64,000 nucleotides of DNA from assembly GCF_038096165.1 (NCBI RefSeq), contig NZ_CP151076.1:3779501-3843500 (forward strand). Direction: 5' to 3'. The notes below the pieces were generated by a model that saw nothing but the letters and a program-made list of their open reading frames with translations, ran no database searches and was not told the DNA's origin. This document shows positions 18,371-27,350 of this stretch, one piece after another (position 1 is the first letter of the stretch; each line of letters begins with the position of its first letter). The translations under genes and the position numbers were made by a program. Source of the DNA: Pseudomonas sp. G.S.17. GTDB taxonomy: Bacteria > Pseudomonadota > Gammaproteobacteria > Pseudomonadales > Pseudomonadaceae.

Positions 18371-20173
18371 ATGATGCGCTGGTTGCGCAGCTCCCTGCCG
18401 GCTCGCGCCGGGCTGGCGGTAATCCTGATCGCCGTGCTCGCCCTCGCCAGTTCGTTGAGCGCCGGACTGATCGCCTGGTTCAGCCAGGGCGACGCGGCGG
18501 CGATCAACACCGCAGGCTCGGTGCGCATGGAGACTTACCACCTGACCTGGAAGCTGGCCGCGGGTGTAGCCCCGGCAGAAATCGCTGCCATCACCGACAG
18601 CCTGCAAACCCGCCTCTACAGCCAGTCCCTCAAGGCTGTTCTGGAAGATGGCCCGAGCACCGATCTGCAAATCAGTTACGGGCAAATCCAGCAACGCTGG
18701 AACGAGGATCTTCGCCCGGCCCTTGAACGTGGCGATGCAAGCTCTTTTCAGGCCATTGCCCCGCCGTTCGTTGAACAACTGAACCAGTTCGTCAGCCTGT
18801 TGCAGCGCCAAAGCGAAGAAAAACAAAGCTGGCAACAGGTCATTCAAGGCCTGGCCTTGTTCACCACCCTGATTGTCCTGCTGCTCGGACTCTACGAATT
18901 GCAGTACGGCGTGGTCACCCCACTCAAGGAATTGGTGGATGCCACTCAGCGCTTTCGTCGCGGCGACTTTCAGGTACGGGTCAACCATCAGTCCCAGGAC
19001 GAACTGGGCCAGTTGGCCATGAGTTTCAATGCCATGGCCGGGACCATCGAAGAATCCCATCGCACCCTGGAGAGCCAGGTCCAGCAAAAGACCGTGAACC
19101 TGCAACAGGCCAATGCCGCCCTGGAGTTGCTGTATCAAAGCAGCCGCAACCTGGCCACCCGCCTGGCCAATGCCGAAGGGCTGGATGACCTGATCCGGCG
19201 CTTTCAGCAACGCCTGCCCGGCTTGCGCCTGTCACTGTGCCTGCAAGGCCAGTCGCAGGCACCTGCCAAGCAGTTGCTCGCCCTGCACGGCGCGAACATC
19301 CGCGAAGTCTGCGCCAGCACCGATTGCGCCACGTGCCAGAAACACCACGAAGCGAAGCCGCAAACCTTCAGCATCAGCAATCAGGGCAGCGAACTGGGCG
19401 AGCTCAAGGCCCACTTTGTCGATGGCCACCCCACAAAAGCCTGGGAAACCCAACTGATCCAGGCCCTGGCCAATCTCATCGGCACCTCACTTTCGCTCAA
19501 ACGCCAACGGGAACAGGATCATCGTCTGCTGTTGCTCGACGAACGCACGATCATTGCCCGCGAGCTCCACGATTCACTGGCCCAGGCCCTGTCCTACATG
19601 AAGCTGCAAGTCAGCCGCATGCAGACCCTGATACGCCGTGGCGAACCGGTGGAAACCCTGGCAACCGTCACTGCCGAATTGCGCGAGGGCCTGAACAATG
19701 CCTACCGCCAGTTGCGCGAACTGCTGACCACCTTCCGCTTGCAGATCAACGACGCCGGGCTGGTGCAAGAGCTCAAGGACACCGCCGAAGAGTTCTCCCG
19801 GCGCGGCGAATTTCAGGTGCACCTGCACGTCGACGCGCTGGCCTTCCAGCTCTCGGCCAGCGAACAGATCCACATCTTGCAGATCACCCGCGAGGCGCTT
19901 TCAAACTGCCTGCGCCACGCCCATGCACAAAACGCCTGGCTGCAACTGCGCCAGGTCGGCGAAACCGTCAGGCTCTCCATCGAAGACGACGGACGAGGCT
20001 TCAGCGGCAACGTTGACCAGCGCGAACATCACGGCCTGAACATCATGGATGAACGGGCTCGCAGCCTGCGCGGCCAGCTGCAGATAGTTTCCAGGACGCC
20101 GCAAGGCACCTGCGTCCAGCTGGAATTCCACCCGGAGTTTCTCGGACAGCACACAGAAGGTAGCGTCACATGA
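18371..20173 (+). CDS. narX: Nitrate/nitrite sensor histidine kinase
   Basis: The 600-residue membrane sensor has an N-terminal membrane helix, a periplasmic domain with the P-box for nitrate binding (AAINTAGSVRMETYHL), a second membrane helix, a HAMP linker and a Cys-containing central module (CASTDCATCQKHH). It ends with a HisKA_3 dimerisation domain (ARELHDSLAQALSYMKLQ, the His being the phospho-acceptor) and an ATPase domain (EALSNCLRHA; EDDGRGF). It overlaps narL by four bases (ATGA). The start is one of two adjacent ATGs (18371 or 18374), with only a weak ribosome site. Confidence 0.94.
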   Translation: MMRWLRSSLPARAGLAVILIAVLALASSLSAGLIAWFSQGDAAAINTAGSVRMETYHLTWKLAAGVAPAEIAAITDSLQTRLYSQSLKAVLEDGPSTDLQISYGQIQQRWNEDLRPALERGDASSFQAIAPPFVEQLNQFVSLLQRQSEEKQSWQQVIQGLALFTTLIVLLLGLYELQYGVVTPLKELVDATQRFRRGDFQVRVNHQSQDELGQLAMSFNAMAGTIEESHRTLESQVQQKTVNLQQANAALELLYQSSRNLATRLANAEGLDDLIRRFQQRLPGLRLSLCLQGQSQAPAKQLLALHGANIREVCASTDCATCQKHHEAKPQTFSISNQGSELGELKAHFVDGHPTKAWETQLIQALANLIGTSLSLKRQREQDHRLLLLDERTIIARELHDSLAQALSYMKLQVSRMQTLIRRGEPVETLATVTAELREGLNNAYRQLRELLTTFRLQINDAGLVQELKDTAEEFSRRGEFQVHLHVDALAFQLSASEQIHILQITREALSNCLRHAHAQNAWLQLRQVGETVRLSIEDDGRGFSGNVDQREHHGLNIMDERARSLRGQLQIVSRTPQGTCVQLEFHPEFLGQHTEGSVT

Positions 20174-20817
20174 CCTCACCCCGACAACACACCATCCTGC
20201 TGGTAGACGATCATCCGATGATGCGTCACGGCATCCGCCAGATGCTCGAACTCGAAGATGATTTCAAGATCGTCGGCGAAGCTGGCAACGGCGAAGAGGC
20301 ACTGAGCCTGATCGAGCCGCTGCAACCGGATCTGGTCCTGCTCGATAACAACATGCCGCAGATGAATGGCATTGAAACCCTGCGCCGGTTACGGGCCATG
20401 TCCTACACCGGCAAGGTATTGCTGTTCACGGTGTCGGACGCCGAAGACGATATTCGCGACGCCCTGCGCCTGGATGCCGACGGCTATCTGCTCAAGGACA
20501 TGGAACCGGAACTGTTGATCCCGTACATCCGCGATGCCCTGAACGGCGCCCTCGTCATCAGCCCCGGCCTGACCCGAGTCATGGCCCAGGCGCTGCGCTC
20601 ACCGCCACGCCAGGCCGTGGTGGAACTGACCGAGCGCGAGCGGCAAGTGTTGAAAACCATCGCCAGCGGTTTCAGCAACAAGGTCATCGGACACAAGCTG
20701 GGCATCACCGAAGGAACGGTCAAGGTTCACGTCAAGAACCTGCTGCACAAACTCGGCTTGCGCTCGCGGGTCGAGGCGGCGGTGTGGGCCATGGAGCATC
20801 TGCGCAGCGCCGGCTGA
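20170..20817 (+). CDS. narL: Nitrate response regulator NarL
   Basis: This 215-residue NarL/FixJ regulator has a receiver domain with acidic pair D13-D14, phospho-acceptor D59 and Lys in YLLKDME. The LuxR-type helix-turn-helix (TERERQVLKTIASGFSNKVI, then GITEGTVKVHVKNLLHKLG) occupies the C-terminus. The partner kinase NarX is encoded immediately upstream with an ATGA overlap. It probably binds the 7-2-7 palindromes seen at 18177, 20824 and 26620. Confidence 0.95.
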   Translation: MTSPRQHTILLVDDHPMMRHGIRQMLELEDDFKIVGEAGNGEEALSLIEPLQPDLVLLDNNMPQMNGIETLRRLRAMSYTGKVLLFTVSDAEDDIRDALRLDADGYLLKDMEPELLIPYIRDALNGALVISPGLTRVMAQALRSPPRQAVVELTERERQVLKTIASGFSNKVIGHKLGITEGTVKVHVKNLLHKLGLRSRVEAAVWAMEHLRSAG

Positions 20818-20823
20818 CGGATA

Positions 20824-20839
20824 TCCCTCCTTGGAGGTA
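20824..20839 (+). promoter_or_regulatory. NarL-like 7-2-7 palindrome before the Crp/Fnr gene
   Basis: TCCCTCCTTGGAGGTA has a perfect right heptamer (GGAGGTA) and a near-inverted left arm with a two-base spacer. It lies 65 bases before the ATG at 20904 and seven bases after the narL stop. Confidence 0.5.
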
Positions 20840-20903
20840 GGTCTGCGGAGGCATAGGTCATCCAGCCCGCGGCCTCTACTATGACTGTCAGCGGAGGTAT
20901 CCC

Positions 20904-21581
20904 ATGCTGACCCACCCTTCCATCATTTCAACGTTGCGCAGTCACCACTTGTTCAGCCAATTGCCGGACAAAGTCTTCGAGGAAGTTTGCAGCCTGGCGA
21001 TGCTCAAGCGCCTGAGTTGTCACAGCACACTCATGCGCCAGGGCGATCCGGCCAAGCGTTTCTTCCTGCTGGTCAGCGGTCAGATCAAGTTGTATCGGCT
21101 CACCGGCGAAGGCCAGGAGAACCTGGTGGAGATCATCCAGCCCGGCCAGACCTTTGCCGAAGCCTTGCTGTTCAGCCAGGCCCGGCTTTACCCGGTCAGC
21201 GCCACGGCGTTGAAGGACAGCGTACTGGTCAGCATCGACGGTCACCATTACCGCAACGCCCTGGAGGATCAGCCGAAAGTCTGCCTGTCCATCCTGGCAA
21301 GCATGAGCATTCACTTGCATCTGCGCCTGCGGGATATCGACACCCTGACCATGACCAGTGCGAGCCGGCGGGTCATCAATTATCTGCTCCAGGAGCGCCA
21401 CCCGGTCACCGGCCTGATTGTCTTGCAGGTGTCCAAACGCCTGGTGGCGTCGAAGCTGGGCATTCAACCGGAAACCTTTTCGCGGATCTTGCATCGTCTG
21501 GTGGAGTGCGGCCTGATTGCGATGGAGCGCCGCAATATCAGCATCCTCGCAGAAGAACAGGAGCTGGCGGCGTTCCAGTAA
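20904..21581 (+). CDS. Crp/Fnr-family regulator, Dnr-like
   Basis: The 225-residue protein has a cyclic-nucleotide-type beta-barrel (residues about 20-110), a dimerisation helix and a C-terminal winged helix. The N-terminal Cys cluster of Anr/FNR is absent, so it does not sense O2 through FeS. Its recognition helix (LGIQPETFSRILHRL) nearly repeats that of Dnr in this window (LSIQPETFSRIIRRL), so the two should bind the same TTGAT-type boxes. GGAGG lies just upstream of the ATG. Whether the ligand is heme/NO, as in Dnr, is not visible. It follows narXL and carries a NarL-like site. Confidence 0.82.
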   Translation: MLTHPSIISTLRSHHLFSQLPDKVFEEVCSLAMLKRLSCHSTLMRQGDPAKRFFLLVSGQIKLYRLTGEGQENLVEIIQPGQTFAEALLFSQARLYPVSATALKDSVLVSIDGHHYRNALEDQPKVCLSILASMSIHLHLRLRDIDTLTMTSASRRVINYLLQERHPVTGLIVLQVSKRLVASKLGIQPETFSRILHRLVECGLIAMERRNISILAEEQELAAFQ

Positions 21582-21655
21582 GCGGAATTGACGGCAATCA
21601 ATGCGCAATGTCAACGGCCTTGCACACTGGTAGAGCCCAACAATGGAGAGCGTCA

Positions 21656-21835
21656 ATGCCCCCTTCAACCCTGCCTTTGGTTTACTCCTGCTCCGGCTGC
21701 TCCAACGTTGCTCAATTGGCCAACAACCTGGCCGTGCGCCTGGACCGCAGCGGTCTTGCGGAAATGTCCTGCATCGCAGGCGTCGGCGGCCACGTGCCGG
21801 CGCTTTGGCTCGGCATGCCCGTAATCCGACATTGA
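21656..21835 (+). pseudogene. Truncated DGC-domain putative zinc-binding protein
   Basis: After GGAGAG and ATG 21656 the sequence encodes VYSCSGCSNVAQLANNLAVR ... EMSCIAGVGGHVPAL, the N-terminal half of the DGC (PF08859-type) zinc-binding family. The frame then runs into unrelated residues and stops at 21835. Intact family members continue for some 50 more residues with further Cys (DGCPLHC-like), which are absent in all frames here. The missing half was probably lost by a deletion; REP sequences lie shortly downstream. Confidence 0.6.
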
Positions 21836-22012
21836 TTCGGAGGGTCGCCGCAAAGGGCCATCCCTGGCCCAGTGCGGCTAAACCGGCGTCCTGCCGGTTT
21901 ACCCTCCACATCAACATCGAATTCCGGCCAGCGTGGTTTGACGGGGCGCTCAAGATCAAGATCAAAAACAGAGCAAAAGCGGCGTTGAATCTGTGTGGAC
22001 GGTATCTCAACT

Positions 22013-22037
22013 GTAGGAGCGAATTTATTCGCGAGGC
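22013..22037. repeat. Single REP-like sequence
   Basis: GTAGGAGCGAATTTATTCGC and flanking bases form a short palindromic REP of the class common in fluorescent pseudomonads. It lies 48 bases before the REPIN that follows. Confidence 0.65.
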
Positions 22038-22085
22038 GTTCGTGGCGGCGACACAGATCTACGCCGTGATCGCTGGCCTCCTTGT

Positions 22086-22183
22086 GGGAGCGAGCTTGCT
22101 CGCGAAGGACGTCAACGATGACGCGTGCTGTCTGGGTAAACCCGGTGTCCATTCGTTTTTCGCGAGCAAGCTCGCTCCCACAG
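22086..22183. repeat. REPIN: inverted REP pair
   Basis: GTGGGAGCGAGCTTGCTCGC at 22086 is mirrored by GCGAGCAAGCTCGCTCCCAC ending at 22183. The two REPs match that at 6245. The surrounding 21836-22293 gap holds the remnant end, these repeats and a hairpin (AAACCGGC-GTCCT-GCCGGTTT, 21881-21901); no gene is supported. Confidence 0.85.
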
Positions 22184-22293
22184 GTGGAATATGGTCCGCA
22201 CAGGATCAACGCCGCTTCGGCAATTGATCAAAACCCCAAGCCGCCATCACCGCAGCAACGGATATGTCCCCGACCAAAAATAAAAGCCAACCA

Positions 22294-22761
22294 TCAGGCC
22301 GCCAACCCCTTCCCCGCCCGCTCCAGATTGCGCCACAGCCACACCGGCAACACATCAGGATCAAGACTATCGATCAGATTCTTCAACGTCAGCCCCAACT
22401 CGGTATCCCCCTCGATGACCAACCGTCTGCGAAAGAACAGCGTATCCGGATCTTCCTGACGGCTGGCCAAAAGCAAAAACTCGCGCCAGTTGCCGCTGAT
22501 GGTCACGTCTGCCGGGGCGTGCTCGGCGATCCGCAGGCCCTCGCGGCTCAGGGTCAGGTACCAGGACAACCCCAGATCCGGAATTCGCAGGCACAGCCAA
22601 CGCCCACGCAACACTTCGAACTCCCCATCGCGCAACGGCTCGGCGAGACAGCGATTCAATGCCTGTTGCAACGCCAGGCGCTGCATGGCAAACGGCACGC
22701 GACGCACCAGCGGCAGCAAGCGGTCGGCACCCTTCAACAGCCATTTTTTTCGGTTCAGCAC
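22294..22761 (-). CDS. ubiT: O2-independent ubiquinone biosynthesis accessory factor UbiT
   Basis: UbiT has an SCP2 lipid-binding domain and, with UbiU/UbiV, makes ubiquinone when the oxygen-requiring hydroxylases cannot work. The 155-residue product has the SCP2 pattern (WLCLRIPDLGLSWYLTLS; DVTISGNWREFLLLA). I choose GTG 22761: GAGGAGG is eight bases upstream, and the start overlaps the ubiV stop by seven bases. An ATG further up would lie deep inside ubiV. Confidence 0.88.
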   Translation of the reverse strand: MLNRKKWLLKGADRLLPLVRRVPFAMQRLALQQALNRCLAEPLRDGEFEVLRGRWLCLRIPDLGLSWYLTLSREGLRIAEHAPADVTISGNWREFLLLASRQEDPDTLFFRRRLVIEGDTELGLTLKNLIDSLDPDVLPVWLWRNLERAGKGLAA

Positions 22762-23645
22762 AGGCCGACCTCCTCGACGCGCAGCATGCCGGCCTGGCCA
22801 TGCCAGTAACCATTGCACCCTTCGACGAACAGCGGAGGTGTCTCGCCCGAGCGGACCCGCTGATAGGCGCCGATGACCTCGGCCATGCCCTGGGCACGCG
22901 GGCTCAAACGCAACATGTCGGCCCCGCAGGCCACGAGCCCGGAATAGTCAGCCAGAAGATTGGCCACCTCGGCCGACATCGTTTGAATACCGTTGAGGGT
23001 GAACAACGATTGCCCTTCCTGACTGGTCAATGCCAGGCCGTCGGGGTAGTTGATGCAGCAAAACTGGCAATCATCCTTGGGTCGGTTTTCCGCCCGGGCA
23101 GTGAAGCAGCGTGCGGAATACGCCAGCGGCAAATGCCCATAGGCGAAGATTTCCACCTCCGGCACCTCACGGCCCAGTTCGCGAACCTGATCGAGCACGT
23201 CAGCAATCAGCGCCGCCGAACACTCCACGGGCGGCACCCAACGAGTCATGCCGCTGTCCAGCAGTTGCACCAGCGCGTGACCGTTGTACAAATTCAGAGC
23301 CGGACCGCCCACGAACGGCAACTTGCGCTCGGCCAGGAACTGCACCGCGCCCATGTCGTTGGCCTCGACCAGCAACTGGCCGTTGTCGCAGAGCCGACGC
23401 AGGCTGGAAAGCTCGGAAGCTGCTTCGATCAGCGTCAGGCTGGAAATCACCAACTGCGCCTGGCTGCATGCCTGCAACTCGCGTCCCAGTCCGAGCCATT
23501 GATCCAGGGAAAACGCCCGGCGTTTCGAACACACGGTTTCCCCCAGATAAATCACATCCAGGGGCAACGCCGACATCTCGGCGTAAAAGTGGCTGAGTTG
23601 TTCTTTGTCCCAGTAAAACAGGACCGGTCCAAGGCTGAGCTTCAT
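22755..23645 (-). CDS. ubiV: O2-independent ubiquinone hydroxylation protein UbiV
   Basis: This 296-residue U32-peptidase-like protein forms with UbiU a [4Fe-4S] complex that hydroxylates the ubiquinone ring using prenol-derived oxygen. Cys candidates for the cluster are in CFTARAENRPKDDCQFCCINYP plus an earlier Cys (GETVCSKR); the string is split here as ARCFTARAE / DDCQFCC. ATG 23645 begins MKLSLGPVLFYWDKEQL, the usual UbiV start. It is ten bases after ubiU. Confidence 0.93.
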   Translation of the reverse strand: MKLSLGPVLFYWDKEQLSHFYAEMSALPLDVIYLGETVCSKRRAFSLDQWLGLGRELQACSQAQLVISSLTLIEAASELSSLRRLCDNGQLLVEANDMGAVQFLAERKLPFVGGPALNLYNGHALVQLLDSGMTRWVPPVECSAALIADVLDQVRELGREVPEVEIFAYGHLPLAYSARCFTARAENRPKDDCQFCCINYPDGLALTSQEGQSLFTLNGIQTMSAEVANLLADYSGLVACGADMLRLSPRAQGMAEVIGAYQRVRSGETPPLFVEGCNGYWHGQAGMLRVEEVGLC

Positions 23646-23655
23646 GTTCCGTCCC

Positions 23656-24651
23656 TCATTGCCATGATCGATGATAAGCACCCAGGGTGGTCTGGCTGCC
23701 TTCGGACAAGCCGGCCAGCACCTGACGCCATTCTTCCTTGACCCGAAAATTGCCCGGCGCACCGCGATGGGCATCCAGTGCCGCCCGCCAGACGCGGGTG
23801 ACTTGTTCGACATAGGCCGGACTGCGTTGGCGACCCTCGATTTTTACCGCTTCGACACCGATGGCCGCTAACTCCGGCAGCAAGTCCAGGGTGTCGAGGC
23901 TGGTGGGTTCCTCCAGCGCATGAAAGCGCTTGCCGTCGACCAGGAAGCGGCCTTTGCACAAGGTCGGGTAACCGGCCGGTTCGTCAGGGGTGTAGCGATC
24001 GATCAGCACTTCGCTCAGGCGCGCGCTCAAACCTTGGGCGTCCTCGCTCCAGCGCACCGCCTTGGCGGGCGAACAGACACCGCACAGGTTCGGCGACTCG
24101 CCGGTAATGTAGGAGGACAGGTGGCAACGCCCTTCAGCCATGATGCACAGACTGCCAAAACCGAACACTTCGATGGGTACCGGGCTGCTGGCGGCAACCT
24201 GACGGACCTGCGCCAATGACAGCACCCGCGGCAGCACCGCGCGACGAATGCCGTAGCGCTGCGCATAGAACTCTAATGCAGCGGCGTGCGTCGCCGAGCC
24301 CTGAACCGAGAGGTGCAACGCCAGTTGCGGATGACGTTGACTGGCGTAGTTGAGTACTCCGGGATCTGCGGCGATCAGTGCATCCACGCCAAAATCGGCG
24401 GCACGATCGACCGCCCGCTGCCAGCGCTCCCAGCCCTTGGGTTGCGGGTAAGTGTTGACGGCGACGTAGAGTTTGCGTTGATGCTGGCGGATGTGAGCGA
24501 CGGCGGCGTCGAACTGTTTGTCGTCCATGTTCAGCCCCGCAAAATGCCGGGCGTTGGTGTCATCGCGAAAGCCGACGTAAACGGCATCGGCACCTTGGCG
24601 CACCGCCGCTTTAAGCGCAGGCAGGCTCCCTGCCGGGCAGACCAGTTGCAT
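23656..24651 (-). CDS. ubiU: O2-independent ubiquinone hydroxylation protein UbiU
   Basis: The 331-residue protein begins MQLVCPAGSLPALKAAV and carries the U32 signature and the Cys set expected for the cluster (GEGRCHLSS-like MAEGRCHLSS, NLCGVCSP, then TLCKGRF). It pairs with UbiV. In P. aeruginosa the homologue follows moeA1 and is needed for denitrifying growth. An Anr-type box lies about 100 bases upstream, in the gap after moeA, giving ubiUVT a promoter of its own. Confidence 0.93.
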   Translation of the reverse strand: MQLVCPAGSLPALKAAVRQGADAVYVGFRDDTNARHFAGLNMDDKQFDAAVAHIRQHQRKLYVAVNTYPQPKGWERWQRAVDRAADFGVDALIAADPGVLNYASQRHPQLALHLSVQGSATHAAALEFYAQRYGIRRAVLPRVLSLAQVRQVAASSPVPIEVFGFGSLCIMAEGRCHLSSYITGESPNLCGVCSPAKAVRWSEDAQGLSARLSEVLIDRYTPDEPAGYPTLCKGRFLVDGKRFHALEEPTSLDTLDLLPELAAIGVEAVKIEGRQRSPAYVEQVTRVWRAALDAHRGAPGNFRVKEEWRQVLAGLSEGSQTTLGAYHRSWQ

Positions 24652-24751
24652 GGGTAATCCTCATGAAAAAACGCGTCTCGACCATCGCCCGATGCCGTAA
24701 TGCATCGTTCGAAAAGGCGCTGCCAGTCTAGCCAGACCGGCAGCCACGACC

Positions 24752-24765
24752 TTGACGGTAATCAA
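24752..24765 (-). promoter_or_regulatory. Anr-type box upstream of ubiUVT
   Basis: TTGACGGTAATCAA fits TTGAY-N4-ATCAA with no mismatch. It is in the 120-base gap between moeA and ubiU, about 100 bases before the ubiU ATG. Confidence 0.75.
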
Positions 24766-24771
24766 TTGCCG

Positions 24772-26007
24772 TTACTGCATCAGGTCGGCGAAGGACAGGA
24801 ACATCACGTTGTCGTGCTTGAGCACTTGCTGCTCGCACTCGATGACCGCCAACCCGTCGGCCCAGCAGGCCGCCGTCAACATCGCCGAGCTTTGCTGAGG
24901 GTGCAGCTCCACGCTCAACCGACCGTCAGCGCCGGGCGTCAATCTGGCCCGCAAGTACTGCCGACGCTTGTTACGTTGCAACCAATCGAAACCGGCTGGC
25001 ACAGCCAATGGCCTCGGCAGCACGTCAGTCACGCCCTGGGCCCTGAGCAGGAATGGACGCACGACGACCAACGCGGTAATCAGCGCCGCCGATGGATTTC
25101 CCGGCATGCCGATCCAGGGTTTGCCGATCACTTTGCCAAAGGCCAGTGGTTTGCCGGGCTGAATGGCCAGGCGCCAGAAATCCACGCTGCCCAGTTCTTC
25201 AATTGCCTGCTTGAGATGATCTTCCTCGCCGACCGATACGCCACCGGAACTCAGCAGCACGTCGCATTCCGAAGACGCCAGCGTCAGGGCATGGCGGCTG
25301 GCCGCCAACTCATCGGCCATGACGCCATAGTCGTGTACCTCGACGCCCCAGCCGCGCAACAACGCAGCCAGGCAGTAGCGATTGCTGTTGTAAATCTGCC
25401 CCGGAGCCAGATGATCGCCCGGCTCACGCAGCTCATTGCCGCTGCTGAGCAAGCACACCTGCAACGGTCGATAAACCTCGACTCGCGCCACGCCGGCGCC
25501 AGCCAGCAACCCCAGTTCCTGTGCGCGCAGACGCTTCCCGGTGTTGAGTAACAGGTCGCCTCGACGAACTTCCTCGCCCTTGTTGCGCACATGATCGCCA
25601 GCCTTCACGGACGGGAACCAGACCCGCGCACCCTCGACCCGACAGCGTTCCTGCGGAACGACGGTGTCGGCGCCCGGCGGCAATGGCGCACCGGTGAATA
25701 TCTGCACCGCCTGCTGCGCCAGTAAGGGCGAATCGGCCGGATCCCCCGCCGCAATTCGCCCGCCAATCGGCAAATAACCACCCTCCGCTGGCAGGTCAGC
25801 CGCCCTGAGGGCATAACCATCCATGGCACTGTTGTCCCAGGCCGGCAGGTTCACCGGGCAATGAATGTCCGCCGCCAGAACCCGGCCCATGGCTTGATCC
25901 AGAGGAATCCTGTGCGACAAAGGCGGTGGCGGCGCCTGATCCAGCAGACGGTCAATGGCCTCGTCCACCGGCATCAAGTGACCCCAGTCACACACCGGGC
26001 CGGTCAT
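24772..26007 (-). CDS. moeA: Molybdopterin molybdenumtransferase MoeA
   Basis: MoeA inserts molybdate into adenylylated molybdopterin. The 411-residue protein has the N-terminal MoeA motif (PAWDNSAMDGYALRA), the TGAPLPPGAD segment, the MoCF-binding core (SSGGVSVGEEDHLKQ, then QPGKPLAFG and GMPGNPSA) and the C-terminal beta domain. Its ATG overlaps the moaB stop (ATGA). Position and partner match moeA1 of P. aeruginosa, the copy next to ubiUVT. Confidence 0.94.
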   Translation of the reverse strand: MTGPVCDWGHLMPVDEAIDRLLDQAPPPPLSHRIPLDQAMGRVLAADIHCPVNLPAWDNSAMDGYALRAADLPAEGGYLPIGGRIAAGDPADSPLLAQQAVQIFTGAPLPPGADTVVPQERCRVEGARVWFPSVKAGDHVRNKGEEVRRGDLLLNTGKRLRAQELGLLAGAGVARVEVYRPLQVCLLSSGNELREPGDHLAPGQIYNSNRYCLAALLRGWGVEVHDYGVMADELAASRHALTLASSECDVLLSSGGVSVGEEDHLKQAIEELGSVDFWRLAIQPGKPLAFGKVIGKPWIGMPGNPSAALITALVVVRPFLLRAQGVTDVLPRPLAVPAGFDWLQRNKRRQYLRARLTPGADGRLSVELHPQQSSAMLTAACWADGLAVIECEQQVLKHDNVMFLSFADLMQ

Positions 26008-26558
26008 GAACGTGTCTCACAGGCGTCGATGCCCCGTTCGGTTTGCGCTTTCAAATGCGGGGCGAAATTGCATGGGCCGGTGCGGCTGTCCAGTTGTTCC
26101 AGGAGGATCATGTTCCAGGCTGTCCGGCAGGCCCCCGGTGAACCCGGGACGCAGCACACCAGGACGCCATTGCTCATCCCGGCCAATGCCCGCGACTGCA
26201 AGCTGGACATGCCGATTTCCGCCAGGGAGACCTGACGGAACAGCTCGCCAAAGCCTTCCACGTGTTTATCCAGCAACGGCAGGACCGCTTGCGGCGTGTT
26301 ATCGCGGGCGGTGAAACCGGTGCCGCCGGTCATCAGTACGACCTGCACTTTGGGATCGGCGATCCACCGGGAAACGGTTGCGCGAATCTGATAGATGTCA
26401 TCTGTGACCAGGTCACGATCAATCAAGACATGCCCGGCCGTTTGCAGCAGATCGGTGAGTGTCTGTCCCGAGGTGTCGGTCTCGAAGATGCGCGTATCGC
26501 TGATCGTCAACACGGCGATGTTCAGGGGTTCAAACGTGCGTTGCGCCAGATGGGCCAT
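26004..26558 (-). CDS. moaB: Molybdenum cofactor biosynthesis protein MoaB
   Basis: The 184-residue MogA/MoaB-like protein has the molybdopterin-binding signature TGGTGFTARDNTPQAV and the SLAEIGMSSLQSRALAG segment. It is thought to adenylylate molybdopterin before MoeA acts. ATG 26558 has GGGAGG eight bases upstream. A NarL-like palindrome is centred about 70 bases before it, so molybdenum cofactor supply may rise with nitrate. Confidence 0.92.
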   Translation of the reverse strand: MAHLAQRTFEPLNIAVLTISDTRIFETDTSGQTLTDLLQTAGHVLIDRDLVTDDIYQIRATVSRWIADPKVQVVLMTGGTGFTARDNTPQAVLPLLDKHVEGFGELFRQVSLAEIGMSSLQSRALAGMSNGVLVCCVPGSPGACRTAWNMILLEQLDSRTGPCNFAPHLKAQTERGIDACETRS

Positions 26559-26619
26559 TTCAAAGCCTCCCGTAGATGAGCATAGGCTCAAGCCTGAACC
26601 GGAATCGCGGTGTGGCCTA

Positions 26620-26635
26620 TTCCTCCATGGAGGTA
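26620..26635 (-). promoter_or_regulatory. NarL-like 7-2-7 palindrome upstream of moaB
   Basis: TTCCTCCATGGAGGTA has a perfect GGAGGTA right heptamer, a two-base spacer and a left arm inverted at six of seven places. It lies in the 89-base gap between pdxH and moaB. Confidence 0.55.
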
Positions 26636-26647
26636 CCTCGACCGGGC

Positions 26648-27295
26648 TCAAGGCGCCAGGCGGTTGCGAAACCACACACCGTTCTGCAAGCGATAATCGA
26701 TGCGGTCATGCAAGCGGTCGGCACGCCCCTGCCAGAACTCCAGGCGCTGTGGGTGCAGGCAATAGCCGCCCCAATGCTCGGGTCGCGGCACAGGCTGGTC
26801 AACGAAACGCGTAATGGTGGCTGCCATCAGCGACTCAAGCGCTGCCCGATTGGCAAGCGGCTGGCTCTGCGGTGAAGCCCAGGCACCCAGCCGGCTGGCC
26901 TCCGAGCGCGACTCGAAGTACGCATCCGAGAGCTGCGCCTGGAGTTTGGACACCTGGCCTTCGATACGAACCTGACGCTCCAGCCCCGGCCAGAAAAACG
27001 TCATGGCGGCATTCGGGTTACCCGCCAGTTGCCGGCCCTTGTCGCTCTGGTAATTGCCGAAAAACGTAAAGCCTTCGTCGCTCAAGCCCTTGAGCAGCAG
27101 GACCCGGCAATGCGGATTGCCCTCGCTGTCAACCGTCGCCAACATCATGCTGTTGGCCTCGATCGGCGCGCACTCGGTGTCGCGCGCCTGCTGCATCCAT
27201 TGCCGGAACAGCGTCAGCGGATCGTCCAGCACAGCGTCGTCCTGCAGACCATTAAGGGTATAACTGCGGCGCATCTCAGCCAGGGAAAGGGGCAT
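26648..27295 (-). CDS. pdxH: Pyridoxamine/pyridoxine 5'-phosphate oxidase
   Basis: PdxH oxidises PNP or PMP to pyridoxal 5'-phosphate with FMN and molecular oxygen. The 215-residue length and motifs are standard ([42 protein letters not shown]-terminal RLEFWQGR and WFRNRLAP). It sits between nnrS/copD-like genes and moaB with a perfect Anr-type box 56 bases upstream. That is unexpected for an O2-consuming enzyme. Confidence 0.95.
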   Translation of the reverse strand: MPLSLAEMRRSYTLNGLQDDAVLDDPLTLFRQWMQQARDTECAPIEANSMMLATVDSEGNPHCRVLLLKGLSDEGFTFFGNYQSDKGRQLAGNPNAAMTFFWPGLERQVRIEGQVSKLQAQLSDAYFESRSEASRLGAWASPQSQPLANRAALESLMAATITRFVDQPVPRPEHWGGYCLHPQRLEFWQGRADRLHDRIDYRLQNGVWFRNRLAP

Positions 27296-27350
27296 GACGG
27301 TGATCTCCAGAAGGTTTCATGCAGTGTGCAAAGCCCTGCGCGTTACCACC

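Noticed and set aside
6245..22183. CRISPR arrays from the repeated GAGCGAGCTTGCTCGC units
   Set aside because: Repeats occur as inverted pairs far apart, not as regularly spaced direct repeats; they are REPINs. No cas genes are present.
21643..22227. A 194-codon frame across the DGC remnant and REP sequences
   Set aside because: It covers REP palindromes and has no motif; the DGC fragment is in another frame.
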